Assembly: GCF_026004055.1 (NCBI RefSeq)
Contig: NZ_BPIJ01000001.1
Span: 1,660,744-1,724,743 of the forward strand
Reading direction: 5' to 3'
DNA from: Meiothermus sp.
GTDB taxonomy: Bacteria > Deinococcota > Deinococci > Deinococcales > Thermaceae
DNA length: 64,000 nucleotides
Shown: positions 47,700 to 57,743 of the stretch, in pieces
How the letters are laid out: every line of letters begins with the position of its first letter
Position numbering within the stretch: the first letter of the stretch is position 1
Translations under genes and position numbers: made by a program
The notes under the pieces: generated by a model
Databases searched by the model: none
The model's input: the letters and a program-made list of their open reading frames with translations, nothing else
Told to the model about the DNA's origin: nothing

Positions 47700-49721
47700 A
47701 TGGTTTTTATGATGCGCCAGGCCCGCGCCACCTGCCCGCTGGACTGCCCCGACGCCTGCAGCTTGCTGCTCACCGTTGACGAGCGGGAAAACCGGCTCCT
47801 GGAGGTACGGGGCGACCCCGCCCACCCCATCACCCAGGGCTTCGCCTGCGTCAAGACCTACCGCTACCCCGAGCGCCAGCACCACCCCCAGCGGCCCCTG
47901 TACCCCATGCGGCGGGTGGGCCCAAAGGGCGAGGGCAGGTTTGAGCGAGTGAGCTGGGCCGAGGCGCTCGACGAGATTGCCGAGCGGCTCCGGCAAATCC
48001 TGGCGCAACACGGCCCCGAGGCGGTGCTGCCCTACCACTACGCGGGCACCATGGGCCTGATGCAGTACGAGCACCCCCTGGCCTTCTTCCGGGCCCTGGG
48101 GGCCAGCGAGCTCGAGACCACCATCTGCGCCACCGCGGGCCGGGCGGCCTGGGAGGCCACCTACGGCCACCGCTTCGGCACCGACCCCGAGGAAATCCCC
48201 CAAACCCGCATGATCCTGCTGTGGGGCATCAACAGCCTGCACACCCACACCCACCTCACCCCTTTCCTCAAAAAAGCCCGGCAGAACGGGGCCCGCATCG
48301 TCCACATTGACCCCTACGAGAACCTGACCAGCCGCTTCGCCGACGAGCACGTCAAGATTCGCCCTGGCACCGACGCCGCTTTGGCCTACGGGATGGCCCG
48401 GGTCATCGTGAAGGCCGGCCTGCACGACGCGGACTACATCGCCCACATGACCACCGGCTTTGAGGCCTTCATGGAGGTGGCCTTAGCCTGGACGCCCGAG
48501 CGGGTGGAGGCCACCACCGGCGTACCGGCAGCCACGGTGGAGCGGCTCGGCCTCGAGTTCGCGCGGGCTAAGGCCTCCTTCATCCGCACCAGCTACGGCC
48601 TGACCCGCCACCCCGGCGGGGGCTCGGCCCTGCGGGCGGTCATCCTGCTGCCCGCCCTTACCGGGGCCTGGCAGTACCCGGGCGGGGGGGCCCTGCTCAG
48701 CACCAGCGGGGCCTTTGCCCTCAACCGGAAGTACCTGGGCGGGAATCACCTGCTCGCCGCCCGCGCCATCCCTCCCCGGCGGGTCAACATGACCCAGCTC
48801 GGCACCGCCCTCACCGCCCTCAACCCGCCCATCCGGGCGCTCTTCGTCTTCAACTCCAACCCCGCGGTGGTGGCCCCCCGCTCCGACCTGGTGCAGCAGG
48901 GCCTATCGCGCGAGGACCTCTTTACGGTGGTGCTCGAGCAAGCCCTCACCGAGACCGCCCGCTTTGCCGACTACCTGCTGCCCGCCACCACCTTCCTGGA
49001 GCACCCCGACCTCTACACCGCCTACGGCCACTACTACCTCTCCTGGAACGAGGCCCTGATGCCCCCGCAGGGCGAGGCCCGGCCCAACACCTGGGTCTTT
49101 GCCGAGCTGGCAAAGCGCCTCGGCCTGGACGAACCCACCCTCTACTGGGACGCCGAGACCCTGGCCCGCTCGCTTCTGGACTCCCCCCACCCCTGGCTAA
49201 AGGGCATCACCTTGGAGCGCCTCAAGGCCGAGGGGTTCGTGCGGCTCAATATCCCCCGCGGTTACCGCCCCTTCACCGAGGCCGCCGGCACCCCTTCGGG
49301 CAAGGTGCAGTTTGACCCCCCGCCCGCGGTCATCCTGACCGAGCCCACCCCCGAGTTTCCCCTAATCCTCCTCACCCCCCCGGCCAAGCACTTCCTGAAC
49401 ACCACCTACGGGCACATCGAGCGCCTGGTGCGGGCCGAAGGAGGGGAGCCCACCCTGCTGGTGCACCCCCAGGACGCCCAGGCCTTCGGGGTAAAGGACG
49501 GGGCGCGGGTGCGGATCCGCTCCCCCCACGGCGCGGTGGTGCGGCGGGCGCGGGTCTCGGAGGCCCCTATCCCGGGCACGGTGGTGCTGGAGGGCACCTG
49601 GTGGGAGGCCCCGGCTCCCGATGGGAAGGGCATTAACTGGCTCACCGGCGAACACCTCACCGACCTGGGCGCGGGCTCCACCTTCCACAGCAATCCGGTG
49701 CGGCTGGAAGCCCTGGACTAG
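47700..49721 (+). CDS. Molybdopterin oxidoreductase (MopB family)
   Basis: A 673-residue single-subunit enzyme (ATG 47700; ATG 47709 or 47712 also fit). N-terminal [4Fe-4S] motif CPLDCPDAC ... GFACVK, then the MGD-binding domains with LPYHYAGTMGLMQYEHPLAF, ILLWGINSLHTHTHL and HIDPYEN, and the C-terminal MopB-CT barrel (PLILLTPPAKHFLNTTYG, DGARVRIRSPHG). No signal peptide, so cytoplasmic. Related to formate dehydrogenase-like and polysulfide reductase-like families, but the substrate cannot be assigned; a Cys or Sec ligand is not obvious. It has no electron-transfer partner next to it. Confidence 0.85.
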   Translation: MVFMMRQARATCPLDCPDACSLLLTVDERENRLLEVRGDPAHPITQGFACVKTYRYPERQHHPQRPLYPMRRVGPKGEGRFERVSWAEALDEIAERLRQILAQHGPEAVLPYHYAGTMGLMQYEHPLAFFRALGASELETTICATAGRAAWEATYGHRFGTDPEEIPQTRMILLWGINSLHTHTHLTPFLKKARQNGARIVHIDPYENLTSRFADEHVKIRPGTDAALAYGMARVIVKAGLHDADYIAHMTTGFEAFMEVALAWTPERVEATTGVPAATVERLGLEFARAKASFIRTSYGLTRHPGGGSALRAVILLPALTGAWQYPGGGALLSTSGAFALNRKYLGGNHLLAARAIPPRRVNMTQLGTALTALNPPIRALFVFNSNPAVVAPRSDLVQQGLSREDLFTVVLEQALTETARFADYLLPATTFLEHPDLYTAYGHYYLSWNEALMPPQGEARPNTWVFAELAKRLGLDEPTLYWDAETLARSLLDSPHPWLKGITLERLKAEGFVRLNIPRGYRPFTEAAGTPSGKVQFDPPPAVILTEPTPEFPLILLTPPAKHFLNTTYGHIERLVRAEGGEPTLLVHPQDAQAFGVKDGARVRIRSPHGAVVRRARVSEAPIPGTVVLEGTWWEAPAPDGKGINWLTGEHLTDLGAGSTFHSNPVRLEALD

Positions 49722-51331
49722 AGCGCTTCTTGGGCTACCGAGGGCTCTGAACCAGGCTTCCACAAGCGCTCTTCTTGCAGGGCCCAGGCCGGATACTCCT
49801 GCCCCTGCAAGAAATGCCAAGCGTACAGGGCCGCCAGCCTGGCGTGGCGCTCCGTGCCCAGGTCGTACAAGAGGGCCACGGCAGCGGCGTCGGCCAGGGT
49901 GCGCAGGGCTTCCTTGGCCTGCCACTGGGCCTCCTCCTGGGAAAGGGTTCGCAGGTGGGCCAGGGTCCTTTGCAGGCGCGAGCGGGCCAGGCGGGCCTCC
50001 TCGGTGCCGGCGGCCTCGAGCATCCGCCCAAACTCGGCCTCGAAGGGCTCGGCGGCCCCCTTGCGGAAGAGTACCTCGAGGGTGTCCAGGGCCTGCACGT
50101 TGGCCGGGCCCTCCCAGATGGGGGTAATCAGGGCCTCCCGGGCCAGGCGGGCGATGGCGAAGTCCTCCACAAAGCCCACCCCGCCAAAAAGCTCCATCGC
50201 AAGCTGGGTGCAGTAGGTGCCATGCTCGGCGGTGCGGGCCTTGGCCAGGTGGGCCAGCAGCCGGGCGTAGTGGTAGCGGGGGGTATAGGGTGGGGTCAGG
50301 AGCCAGGCCTCGTCCCAGGCCGCCACCGCGCGGAAGGTGAGGGCCAGCCCGCCCGCAATGCGCACCGCCAGGTCGGTCAGGTCGCGCCGGATGAGGGGGT
50401 GTTCTTGCAGCCTCTTGCCGAAGGCCACCCGGGCCTCGCTGCGGAAGAGGGCCTCGAGCTGGGCCTTGCGGGCTAGGCCCATGGCCCCGGCGGCGTTGGC
50501 CAGGCGGGAGAGGGTGAGGGTCTCCAGGATGTAGTAAATTCCCTCCTCGGCCCGGCCTACCAGGTGGGCCTCGCTGCCCTCGAAGTCCACCTCGCCCGAG
50601 GGCACCGCCCGGGTGGCCAGCTTGTCCTTGAGCCGGCGCACCCGGTAGTTGAGCCCGCCTTTGCTGTCCAGGCGGGGCACCAGAAACAAGGCCACCCCCT
50701 TGGGGCCCGCCGGGGCCCCCTCGGGCCGGGCCGAGACCAGGGCATAGTCGGTGAGGCCGGCCCCGCTGGAGAAGTACTTGTCGCCGTAAAGCCGCCAGAC
50801 CGGCCCTTCGGGCACCGCCCGCACCCGGTTGGCCCCCAGGTCGGAGCCCCCCTGCACCTCGGTCATCCAGGTGGCCCCGAAGGCCTGGCCGGCTAAGAGC
50901 TCCTCCTTCCAGTTGGCAAACTGCGGAGCGTACTTGTGGATGGCGTAGACGGTGGCGTTGGTGATGGTCTGGATACAGTAGAGGCCGGGATCGGCCAAAA
51001 GGTAGCCCATCGCAAAGTGCAGGTGCCAGCTCCCTCCTTGGTAGGGGGCGCGGTTGATGGCCGCCAGCTCCCGGTTCAGCACCTCCTGGGCCGGCGAAAG
51101 CCGCACCCGGTCTATGCGGTTGCCGTTTAGGTCGTGCATCACCAGCACCGGGCGGGCCTCTTTGTCCACGTGGTCGGCCAGGCGGTAGGCTGCCCCCCCG
51201 GCCAGGGCCCCGAAGCGCTCGAGCTCGCCCCGGTGCGCCCCCCAGCCCTTCCAGTAGCGGGAGAGGAGGGCCGGCAGATCGGGCTCCAAAGCCCAGTGGT
51301 TCTTGCCATAGGCATAGGACTGATGTTCCAT
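49718..51331 (-). CDS. Acyl-CoA dehydrogenase family protein (AidB-like)
   Basis: A 537-residue flavoenzyme, longer than normal acyl-CoA dehydrogenases (about 380), with the extra N- and C-terminal helical regions of AidB. Motifs: GATWMTEVQGGSDLGANRVRAV, YGDKYFSSGAG (FAD and substrate contacts), then RLANAAGAMGLARKAQLEALFR and the C-terminal FAD segment QLAMELFGGVGFVEDFAIARLAREALITPIWEGPANVQALD. E. coli AidB is linked to alkylation stress and binds DNA; the true substrate is unclear. It is divergent from the threonine aldolase gene and overlaps the oxidoreductase stop by 4 bases. Confidence 0.87.
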   Translation of the reverse strand: MEHQSYAYGKNHWALEPDLPALLSRYWKGWGAHRGELERFGALAGGAAYRLADHVDKEARPVLVMHDLNGNRIDRVRLSPAQEVLNRELAAINRAPYQGGSWHLHFAMGYLLADPGLYCIQTITNATVYAIHKYAPQFANWKEELLAGQAFGATWMTEVQGGSDLGANRVRAVPEGPVWRLYGDKYFSSGAGLTDYALVSARPEGAPAGPKGVALFLVPRLDSKGGLNYRVRRLKDKLATRAVPSGEVDFEGSEAHLVGRAEEGIYYILETLTLSRLANAAGAMGLARKAQLEALFRSEARVAFGKRLQEHPLIRRDLTDLAVRIAGGLALTFRAVAAWDEAWLLTPPYTPRYHYARLLAHLAKARTAEHGTYCTQLAMELFGGVGFVEDFAIARLAREALITPIWEGPANVQALDTLEVLFRKGAAEPFEAEFGRMLEAAGTEEARLARSRLQRTLAHLRTLSQEEAQWQAKEALRTLADAAAVALLYDLGTERHARLAALYAWHFLQGQEYPAWALQEERLWKPGSEPSVAQEAL

Positions 51332-51363
51332 AAGGGCCTTCTTTCAGCAGTAGTATAGGGCCT

Positions 51364-52383
<1,020 letters not shown>

Positions 52384-52394
52384 GCTTGGGAAAC

Positions 52395-53018
52395 ATGAAG
52401 ATTTTTGCCCTGGCAGCCAATACCTATTTGCTCGAGACGCCCCAAGGCCCGTTGCTGGTGGACTCGGGCTTGCCCTATGAGAACCGCAAGTTGCTGGGCT
52501 TGCTGGGCGAGGTACAGCCCGCGGCCTTGCTACTCACCCACCACCACCTCGATCACGTGGGCGGGGCACGGAAACTCTGGGAGCGCTATGGGCTGCCCAT
52601 CTATGCCCATCCGCTCGACCTTCCCTTTATCTGCGGAGAACAGCGTCGCCCGCCCTTCCCGCCCATTCCCTGGCTGGGCGACCGGATTGCCAACAGCCCC
52701 AGGCCGGTACCCAAAGAAGCCCTGCTACCGGTTGAGGAGGGGGCGATGGTGATGGGCTGGCAGGTGGTGCACCTACCGGGCCACACCCCAGGGCAGATCG
52801 GCCTGCTGCGCCAGGAAGTATTGCTGGCCGCCGATGCCCTGCGGGTGGGCCCCAAAGGCCCCTGGGTTCCCCCTGCCCTGGTCAACCACGACACCCAGGA
52901 AGCCCGCCGCACGGTGGGGAAAATAGCCCGTCTGGGGGCCCAGCACATCTACGTGGGGCACGGTTCGCCCACCACCCTCGAGGCGGTGCGGGCTTTGGCA
53001 GGCAAGCTAGGGGTCTAG
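52395..53018 (+). CDS. MBL-fold metallo-hydrolase
   Basis: A 207-residue metallo-beta-lactamase-fold protein from ATG 52395 (a TTG at 52386 is also in frame). Metal motif LLTHHHLDHVGGARKL (HxHxDH), later ligands in HLPGHTPGQIG, LAADAL and the final His in IYVGHGSPTTLE. No signal peptide. Similar to glyoxalase II-like hydrolases, but the length is short and there is no substrate-binding C-terminal domain. It ends against the convergent rhodanese gene (4-base overlap). Confidence 0.86.
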   Translation: MKIFALAANTYLLETPQGPLLVDSGLPYENRKLLGLLGEVQPAALLLTHHHLDHVGGARKLWERYGLPIYAHPLDLPFICGEQRRPPFPPIPWLGDRIANSPRPVPKEALLPVEEGAMVMGWQVVHLPGHTPGQIGLLRQEVLLAADALRVGPKGPWVPPALVNHDTQEARRTVGKIARLGAQHIYVGHGSPTTLEAVRALAGKLGV

Positions 53019-53374
53019 CGCTTTATATCGCCCTTCTTCACCGGTAAGCCGGCGGCCTGCCAGGCCGAGATGCCCCCGGCCAGGTTGTAGACCTCAAAGC
53101 CCTTCTGGGCCAGGAACTCGGCGGCTTGCTGGCTGCGGTTGCCGCTCTCGCACAAGCAGATGATGGGCTTGTCCTTGGGTAGGCTCTCCCAGCGCTTGGC
53201 CAGCTCGGCCAGCGGCATACCCTGGGAGCCTGGAATTTTGCTCAGCTTGCGCTCCAAAGGGGTGCGCACATCTATCATTACTGCCCCGGCCTTGAGTTTT
53301 TCCTGGGCCTCTTTGGCTGTGATTCGGGGCACCTTAGAACCCAGACCCAGTAGATTCTTAAACCATCCCCACAT
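53015..53374 (-). CDS. Rhodanese (paralogue of the one at 27462)
   Basis: A 119-residue protein from ATG 53374. Begins MWGWFKNLLGLGSKVPRITAKEAQEKL, then VMIDVRTPLERKLSKIPGSQGMPL and the active loop IICLCESGNRSQQ with the Cys, ending GGISAWQAAGLPVKKGDIKR. Clearly related to the gene at 27462 in the other sulfur locus (same NLLG start, same spacing). The acidic E in the CESGNRS loop is unusual beside the CRSG of its relatives. It is divergent from the disulfide oxidoreductase operon. Confidence 0.87.
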   Translation of the reverse strand: MWGWFKNLLGLGSKVPRITAKEAQEKLKAGAVMIDVRTPLERKLSKIPGSQGMPLAELAKRWESLPKDKPIICLCESGNRSQQAAEFLAQKGFEVYNLAGGISAWQAAGLPVKKGDIKR

Positions 53375-53415
53375 CCCCTTTAGTCTATTGCTTTTGGGGG
53401 TTCGCCCAAGTTCCC

Positions 53416-53444
53416 TTGCATAATATATCCCCTGGGGGTATACT
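53416..53444 (+). promoter_or_regulatory. Persulfide-responsive promoter with CstR-type operator
   Basis: -35 TTGCAT (53416-53421), 17-bp spacer, -10 TATACT (53439-53444). The palindrome ATATCCCCTGGGGGTAT (53425-53441) fills the spacer, matching in position and near-matching in sequence the site at 24925-24941. It lies between two divergent sulfur genes. Confidence 0.75.
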
Positions 53445-53490
53445 GGGAGGGATCTGTGGGGGTCAGGGTGACCCCCCAAAGGAGAAAACC

Positions 53491-54168
53491 ATGTTCTTAG
53501 ACGAAAAAATTCAAGCCCAGGTGCGCGAAATGCTGGCCCCCATCCAGACCCCGGTGGAAGTGGTGGTGTTCACCACCTCGGGCCTCGAGCTACCCGGGCA
53601 GGAAGTAGGTCTGCAGGACGAAACCCTGGGCTTGCTCAAAGAGGTAGTGGCCCTGAACCCCCACCTGAGCCTCGAGCAGCGTTCGCTCCACTCCGACCCC
53701 GAGGCCCAGGCCCTGGGTCTGAGCTACGCGCCCACCATCCTGTTGCGCGAAAAAGGCTCGCAGCGAAACAACATTCGCTTCCTGGGGCTGCCTGCCGGTT
53801 ATGAGTTCGGCACCCTAATCGAGACCTTGCTGATGCTGGGCACCGGCGAGACCAAACTAGGCGAGAAGTCCCAGGCCGACCTGCAAAAGGTGACCTCGCC
53901 GGTACGCATGCAGGCCTTTGTGACGCCTACCTGCCCCTACTGCCCGCAGGCCGTACTGGCCACCTACAAGCTGGCCTACCACAACCCCAACGTGATTGCC
54001 GAAGGGGTAGAGGCCAGCGAGTTCCCCCAGCTCTCCCGGCGCTACAACATCTCCGGGGTGCCCGATACCATCATCAGCGGCGCTACCCAGCAGCGCATCC
54101 TGGGCGGGCAGCCCGACCGGGCGTTTGTGGAGGCGGCCATCAAAGCCAGCGCCGGGGTGGTGGCATGA
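53491..54168 (+). CDS. Protein disulfide oxidoreductase, tandem thioredoxin fold
   Basis: A 225-residue protein from ATG 53491, behind AAAGGAG. It has two thioredoxin-like halves: the first (about 1-115) has lost its CxxC (VVVFTTSGLELPGQ at the usual site), the second (about 120-225) keeps CPYC in FVTPTCPYCPQAVLAT. This is the layout of thermophile glutaredoxin-like PDO proteins with the first site lost. No signal peptide. It heads an operon with an exported rhodanese and a CstR-type repressor, so a thiol relay for sulfane sulfur or for disulfide repair is likely. Confidence 0.86.
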   Translation: MFLDEKIQAQVREMLAPIQTPVEVVVFTTSGLELPGQEVGLQDETLGLLKEVVALNPHLSLEQRSLHSDPEAQALGLSYAPTILLREKGSQRNNIRFLGLPAGYEFGTLIETLLMLGTGETKLGEKSQADLQKVTSPVRMQAFVTPTCPYCPQAVLATYKLAYHNPNVIAEGVEASEFPQLSRRYNISGVPDTIISGATQQRILGGQPDRAFVEAAIKASAGVVA

Positions 54169-54527
54169 GGATAGCGGCCCTGCTGCTACTGGCCCTTTTC
54201 TCCTTTGGATGGGCCCAGCCCAGGATTGTTACAGTAGATGATCTGAAGGCTGCCCTTTCTAACCCTAAGGTGTTTTTGATTGACGTGCGCACCCCTCAGG
54301 AGTTTGCCCAAGGCCACATCAAAGGCGCGGTCAACTGGCCCCTGCAAGAGATCGAGCGCTGGTGGAACCAAGTACCCAAGGATCGCCCGGTCTACATTCA
54401 CTGCAACACCCAGAACCGCAGCGGTGTAGCGGTGCAATACCTGATGGGTAAGGGCTACCGAAACCTCAACCTGGTAAACGGCGGGATTCAGGCCTGGATG
54501 GCCCGCCGTTACCCGGTCACTCGCTAA
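54165..54527 (+). CDS. Exported rhodanese
   Basis: A 120-residue protein whose first 17 residues (MRIAALLLLALFSFGWA) form a signal peptide, so it acts outside the cytoplasmic membrane. Rhodanese core VFLIDVRTPQEFAQGHIKGAVNWPL and active loop YIHCNTQNRSGVAV, with Cys. Its start overlaps the preceding stop by 4 bases. It would handle sulfane sulfur in the periplasm, unlike the cytoplasmic rhodaneses at 26-28 kb. Confidence 0.87.
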   Translation: MRIAALLLLALFSFGWAQPRIVTVDDLKAALSNPKVFLIDVRTPQEFAQGHIKGAVNWPLQEIERWWNQVPKDRPVYIHCNTQNRSGVAVQYLMGKGYRNLNLVNGGIQAWMARRYPVTR

Positions 54528-54538
54528 AGGAAGACCCC

Positions 54539-54826
54539 ATGCCTACCTCCCCCGCATCCACGCCAAGCCCCTCCTTCGGCTCGAGCCAAAAAACCAGCAT
54601 CGTCCATCGTTTGCGTCGGCTGGAAGGGCAGGTGCGCGGCCTGCAAAAAATGGTGGAGGAAGACCGCGAGTGCAAGGACATTCTGACGCTTTTGAGTGGG
54701 GTGCGCAGCGCTTTGGACTCGGTGGGAGAGGAAATTCTGGAGGCCTATCTAGCCCATTGCCAGGCCAACCTCGAGCCCCCGGCGCCTGAGCACCTAGTTG
54801 AGATGGTGCGCCTGCTGAGAAAGTAA
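54539..54826 (+). CDS. cstR: CstR-type CsoR/FrmR-family repressor
   Basis: A 95-residue, all-helical, winged-helix-free repressor with a 20-residue disordered N-terminus. Motifs: RLRRLEGQVRGLQKMVEEDRECKDILTLLSGVRSALDSVGEEILEAYLAHC. The two Cys (ECKD and AHC) are present, while the His needed by copper-sensing CsoR (H-x3-C) is replaced by Tyr (EAYLAHC). That pattern is CstR, whose Cys pair forms a di- or trisulfide link on reaction with persulfide and releases DNA. Its natural sites should be the G/C-tract palindromes at 24925 and 53425. The stop codon TAA is also the left TSD of an R3 element. Confidence 0.88.
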   Translation: MPTSPASTPSPSFGSSQKTSIVHRLRRLEGQVRGLQKMVEEDRECKDILTLLSGVRSALDSVGEEILEAYLAHCQANLEPPAPEHLVEMVRLLRK

Positions 54827-54953
54827 TACCGGATTCGAAAAAATACTCTTCCAGGGGGCGCACAGCCTTCCGCTACACGGATAACTTCGGTCGGCGAAGA
54901 GAGCGTCTCCCTTCAGTCAGGTTGATTTATCACCGAATCAACCAAATCCGGTA
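54827..54953. mobile_element. R3 element copy D (127 bp)
   Basis: Begins TACCGGATTC and ends AAATCCGGTA, flanked by TAA at 54824-54826 and 54954-54956. Interior holds GGTTGATT..AATCAACC as a palindrome. The left TAA is the stop codon of the CstR gene, so the element inserted exactly at the gene end without harm. Confidence 0.7.
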
Positions 54954-54956
54954 TAA

Positions 54957-55198
54957 AGCGCTGCAAACAAACCTCTACTCCTACTCCTTTGGCGCTCGGG
55001 CAAACCCTGGGTTCAGCACCAAGCCGCAGCTTGGTGAAGGCTGAACAGCAGAATCGGCCTGGGGCCTCAACGACGAAGTGACCCAAGAGCCAGCCCTTCA
55101 AAGCACAGCTTTTTTCTGCCGTTTATCGGGCCGCACCGACGTAGCCACACTGCCGGTTGTGGCCAAAAAGAAACCCCAAACACGGTATCCTGGGTGGC
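54957..55198. other. Intergenic stretch before a small membrane protein
   Basis: I see no gene here. It has a GGTTCAGCACC-AAGCTTGGTGAAGGCTGAAC inverted segment around 55011-55048, and a TATCCT box (55186-55191) just before the next start that may be its -10, which would make that gene almost leaderless. Confidence 0.4.
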
Positions 55199-55390
55199 AT
55201 GAACGAAACCCTCGGCCGTAGGGTGTGGCGGCACTACCGGGTGCATATAGCTTGTTTTGTGGCCGGGGTACTGGTGGGGGTGATGTTCGGTCACTGGCTC
55301 CGGGGGATTGTCACCGTGTTGTGGGTAGCGGGGATACTGCTGGCGCTGTACTGGGTGTGGGGCTATTTCAATCAGCTCAAAAAACAATAA
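55199..55390 (+). CDS. Small membrane protein of 63 residues
   Basis: From ATG 55199. Two hydrophobic helices (ACFVAGVLVGVMFGHWL and GIVTVLWVAGILLALYWVWGYF), a basic N-terminus (ETLGRRVWRHYR) and a charged end (NQLKKQ). No family recognised. It is followed by the glycosidase gene after 12 bases, which suggests one transcription unit. Confidence 0.65.
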   Translation: MNETLGRRVWRHYRVHIACFVAGVLVGVMFGHWLRGIVTVLWVAGILLALYWVWGYFNQLKKQ

Positions 55391-55402
55391 CGGCGAGCCT
55401 TT

Positions 55403-57115
55403 ATGGAACTCATGACCCCCGCCCCCATCCTGAGCACCCCGCCCGAGCACCTGCCCACCGGGAACCTGGATATTCACGTGGAGGCCAGTCCCAAAGCCCC
55501 CTCCATTAGCCGGATGGGGGTGGCCTCCCTTACGTTGAACGGTTTGCTGGACTGGGTGGGGGAACCCTTGCTGGAGGTCTCGGGCAAGGGTTGGAAGGTG
55601 TCACGCACGGCGGACTGGATTCCGGTCTGGGAAAACGAGCAGCTCACGGTCACGTTGCTGGCCCCTTTTGGCGAACGAGGGCTGGCGCTGCGCCTGGAGC
55701 CCCGCACCCCCGGGCCCATTCAGGTCGCGGGCAACCTGGAATACCTGGGGCTGCGGCGTTTTAGGGAAGAGCGGCTCGAGGCGACCTTTCGCACCACCCA
55801 CGATAGCTGGACGGGGAGTTATGTACTGGAAGCCCGCACCGAGCGCACCCTGCTGGCCCTGGGCTGGCAGGCCGACCCTCCACCCACCCGGGTAGACTGG
55901 GGCGAGCAGTTCGTGCTCGAGTGGGCGTCCGGCCCGGTCACGCTCTACCTGGGGCTGGCCCTCGAGGCCGACGGCGCCCGCACCACCGCCCTGCATTTGC
56001 GCCGGGTGGGCTGGGAGGCGCTTCTGCGCAAAACCCTGCACAAGCTGGCCTTGCTTTCCACCAACTACACCGGCCCGCTCTACGAGGTCTACCGGCGGCA
56101 CCTGATTTTCAGCTACTTCTACGCCCAGGCCAATACCCTGGAAGGCGAGCCGGTGCTGCTGACCTCGCGCAGCCCGCACTATTACGTCTCGGGGGCCTAC
56201 TGGGCACGGGACGGGCTTTTGTGGTTTTTTCCGGCCTTGCTCAAGGCCGACCGCAAGCGGGCCAAGGAGGTGCTCAGGGCAGTCTTCCGCCGCCATGCCC
56301 GCTGGCCGGGGGAACACGCCCAGTACCTGAGCGGGCCGCCCCTCTACCCGGGCTTCGAGCTCGACCAGGCCGCAGCCTACCCGTTGGCCCTGGCCCGCTA
56401 CCTGGAGCATAGCGGCCCCAACCCCGAACTCGTCGCCGAGTTACGCGAACCTCTGGAATGGGTGTTCGAGCGCGTGGCCGAAGAAAAACACCCCTCCCTG
56501 CCGCTTTATCGCACCTTCCTCTCCCCCACCGACGACCCCGTGCCGGAGCCCTACCTGACCTACGACAACGCCCTGTGGGCGGTGGCCCTGGAGCGGCTTT
56601 CCCCCTTCTGGCGAGAGCCCGAAACCCTCCGGCTCGAGGCCCGCGCCATCCGCGAGACCCTCTACCGCCAGGCCGAGCGCCACGGGCGTTTTGTGTTTAG
56701 CTTCGAGCCGGGGGGCTCTCACACCTTCTCCGACGAGCCGGCGGGCAGCCTGCTATTGCTACCGCACCTGGGCTTTTGCAACCGCCAAGACCCTATCTGG
56801 CAGGCCACCGCCCTGTGGATTCTGGGCGACGACAACCCCCACCACTACAAGGGGCGCTTCCCTGGCGAGGGCTCGGCGCACTTTCCCTTTCCCTCGGGCT
56901 TTGGGCTGGCCAACCGGATTTTGTCGGGGCTGATGCGGCCTGCGGGGGATGCCCTGATGATTTTGGAGCAGGCCCCCTTAGACCAGGGCTACTCACCTGA
57001 GTCCTTCGACCTCGAGACCGGCCAGGCCCGCACCGGGGTAGGGTTTGCCGCGCTGGCCGGCTTTATCGCCTATGCGTTGGCGGCAGGTAAGGAAGGCCGC
57101 TCGCCTTTGGGCTAA
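55403..57115 (+). CDS. Glycoside hydrolase with six-hairpin (alpha/alpha)6 barrel
   Basis: A 570-residue protein. Residues 1-210 are beta-rich; the C-terminal 350 residues look like an (alpha/alpha)6 barrel: YVSGAYWARDGLLWFFPALLKADRKRAKEVLRAVFRRHARW (with the WxRD type acid), PYLTYDNALWAVALERLSPFW and YSPESFDLETGQARTGVGFAALAGFIAYAL. This pattern fits amylo-alpha-1,6-glucosidase or GH125/DUF1237-type enzymes. No signal peptide, so cytoplasmic. The substrate (glycogen-type, mannoside or trehalose-like) is not decided by sequence. Confidence 0.72.
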   Translation: MELMTPAPILSTPPEHLPTGNLDIHVEASPKAPSISRMGVASLTLNGLLDWVGEPLLEVSGKGWKVSRTADWIPVWENEQLTVTLLAPFGERGLALRLEPRTPGPIQVAGNLEYLGLRRFREERLEATFRTTHDSWTGSYVLEARTERTLLALGWQADPPPTRVDWGEQFVLEWASGPVTLYLGLALEADGARTTALHLRRVGWEALLRKTLHKLALLSTNYTGPLYEVYRRHLIFSYFYAQANTLEGEPVLLTSRSPHYYVSGAYWARDGLLWFFPALLKADRKRAKEVLRAVFRRHARWPGEHAQYLSGPPLYPGFELDQAAAYPLALARYLEHSGPNPELVAELREPLEWVFERVAEEKHPSLPLYRTFLSPTDDPVPEPYLTYDNALWAVALERLSPFWREPETLRLEARAIRETLYRQAERHGRFVFSFEPGGSHTFSDEPAGSLLLLPHLGFCNRQDPIWQATALWILGDDNPHHYKGRFPGEGSAHFPFPSGFGLANRILSGLMRPAGDALMILEQAPLDQGYSPESFDLETGQARTGVGFAALAGFIAYALAAGKEGRSPLG

Positions 57116-57119
57116 GGCC

Positions 57120-57743
57120 TCACGCCACCCGCCCGATCATGAAGAGCAGCAGTACCGCTCCCGCCAGCGCCGTTACCAGCGCCGCGGTGCGGGTCTTGCG
57201 GAAGAAGAGCGAAAGCCCAAAGCCGGTCAGGGCCACCAGCAACAAAAAGCCACCCGAGAGGTCGATCAGCCAGGCCCAGGCCGCGCCCGCATCGCGCCCG
57301 CGGTGCAGGTCGTTGAGCACCGCCACCGGCCCTTGAGCCACCACCTTCAGGGTGTAGCTGCCGTCGGTGCGGTTGATGAAGGCATCGGCGGAGTAGCCTG
57401 GGGCCCGGAAGCTGATGGAGGCCTCCTGGTCATCGGCGCGGGTATCACTCACCCGGCCCTTGAGGTTGTGGGCAGCGCGGAGGGCCTCGGCGGTTTGCAG
57501 CCAGTTGACCTCGCCCCCTTGCTGCCAGTTTTGCGGCAGGGTGCCGCTGTAGGTGTGGGTGGTCTGGGCGGTGCCAAACATCCACTCGGGGTGGTTGAGG
57601 GTGATGCCGGTGGCGGCGAAGAAAAGCACCACCAAAAGGCTCAGCATGGAGGCATAAAGGTGCAACCAGCGGGCCAGGGCATACAGCCTCGAGCGTAAGG
57701 GTTTCTGGGTTCTCTCGCCTACCGCTTCAACCCTGCTTGTCAT
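57120..57743 (-). CDS. PepSY-type membrane protein
   Basis: A 207-residue membrane protein from ATG 57743, overlapping the end of the DUF2271 gene by 17 bases. First helix LYASMLSLLVVLFFAATGITLNHPEW, then a periplasmic PepSY-like domain with FINRTDGSYTLKVVAQGPVAVLNDLHRGRDAG, and two C-terminal helices (LIDLSGGFLLLVALTGFGLSLFF, LVTALAGAVLLLFMI). PepSY-anchored proteins are parts of flavinylated extracytosolic electron-transfer systems together with ApbE and DUF2271, which is the exact gene order found here. Confidence 0.85.
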   Translation of the reverse strand: MTSRVEAVGERTQKPLRSRLYALARWLHLYASMLSLLVVLFFAATGITLNHPEWMFGTAQTTHTYSGTLPQNWQQGGEVNWLQTAEALRAAHNLKGRVSDTRADDQEASISFRAPGYSADAFINRTDGSYTLKVVAQGPVAVLNDLHRGRDAGAAWAWLIDLSGGFLLLVALTGFGLSLFFRKTRTAALVTALAGAVLLLFMIGRVA

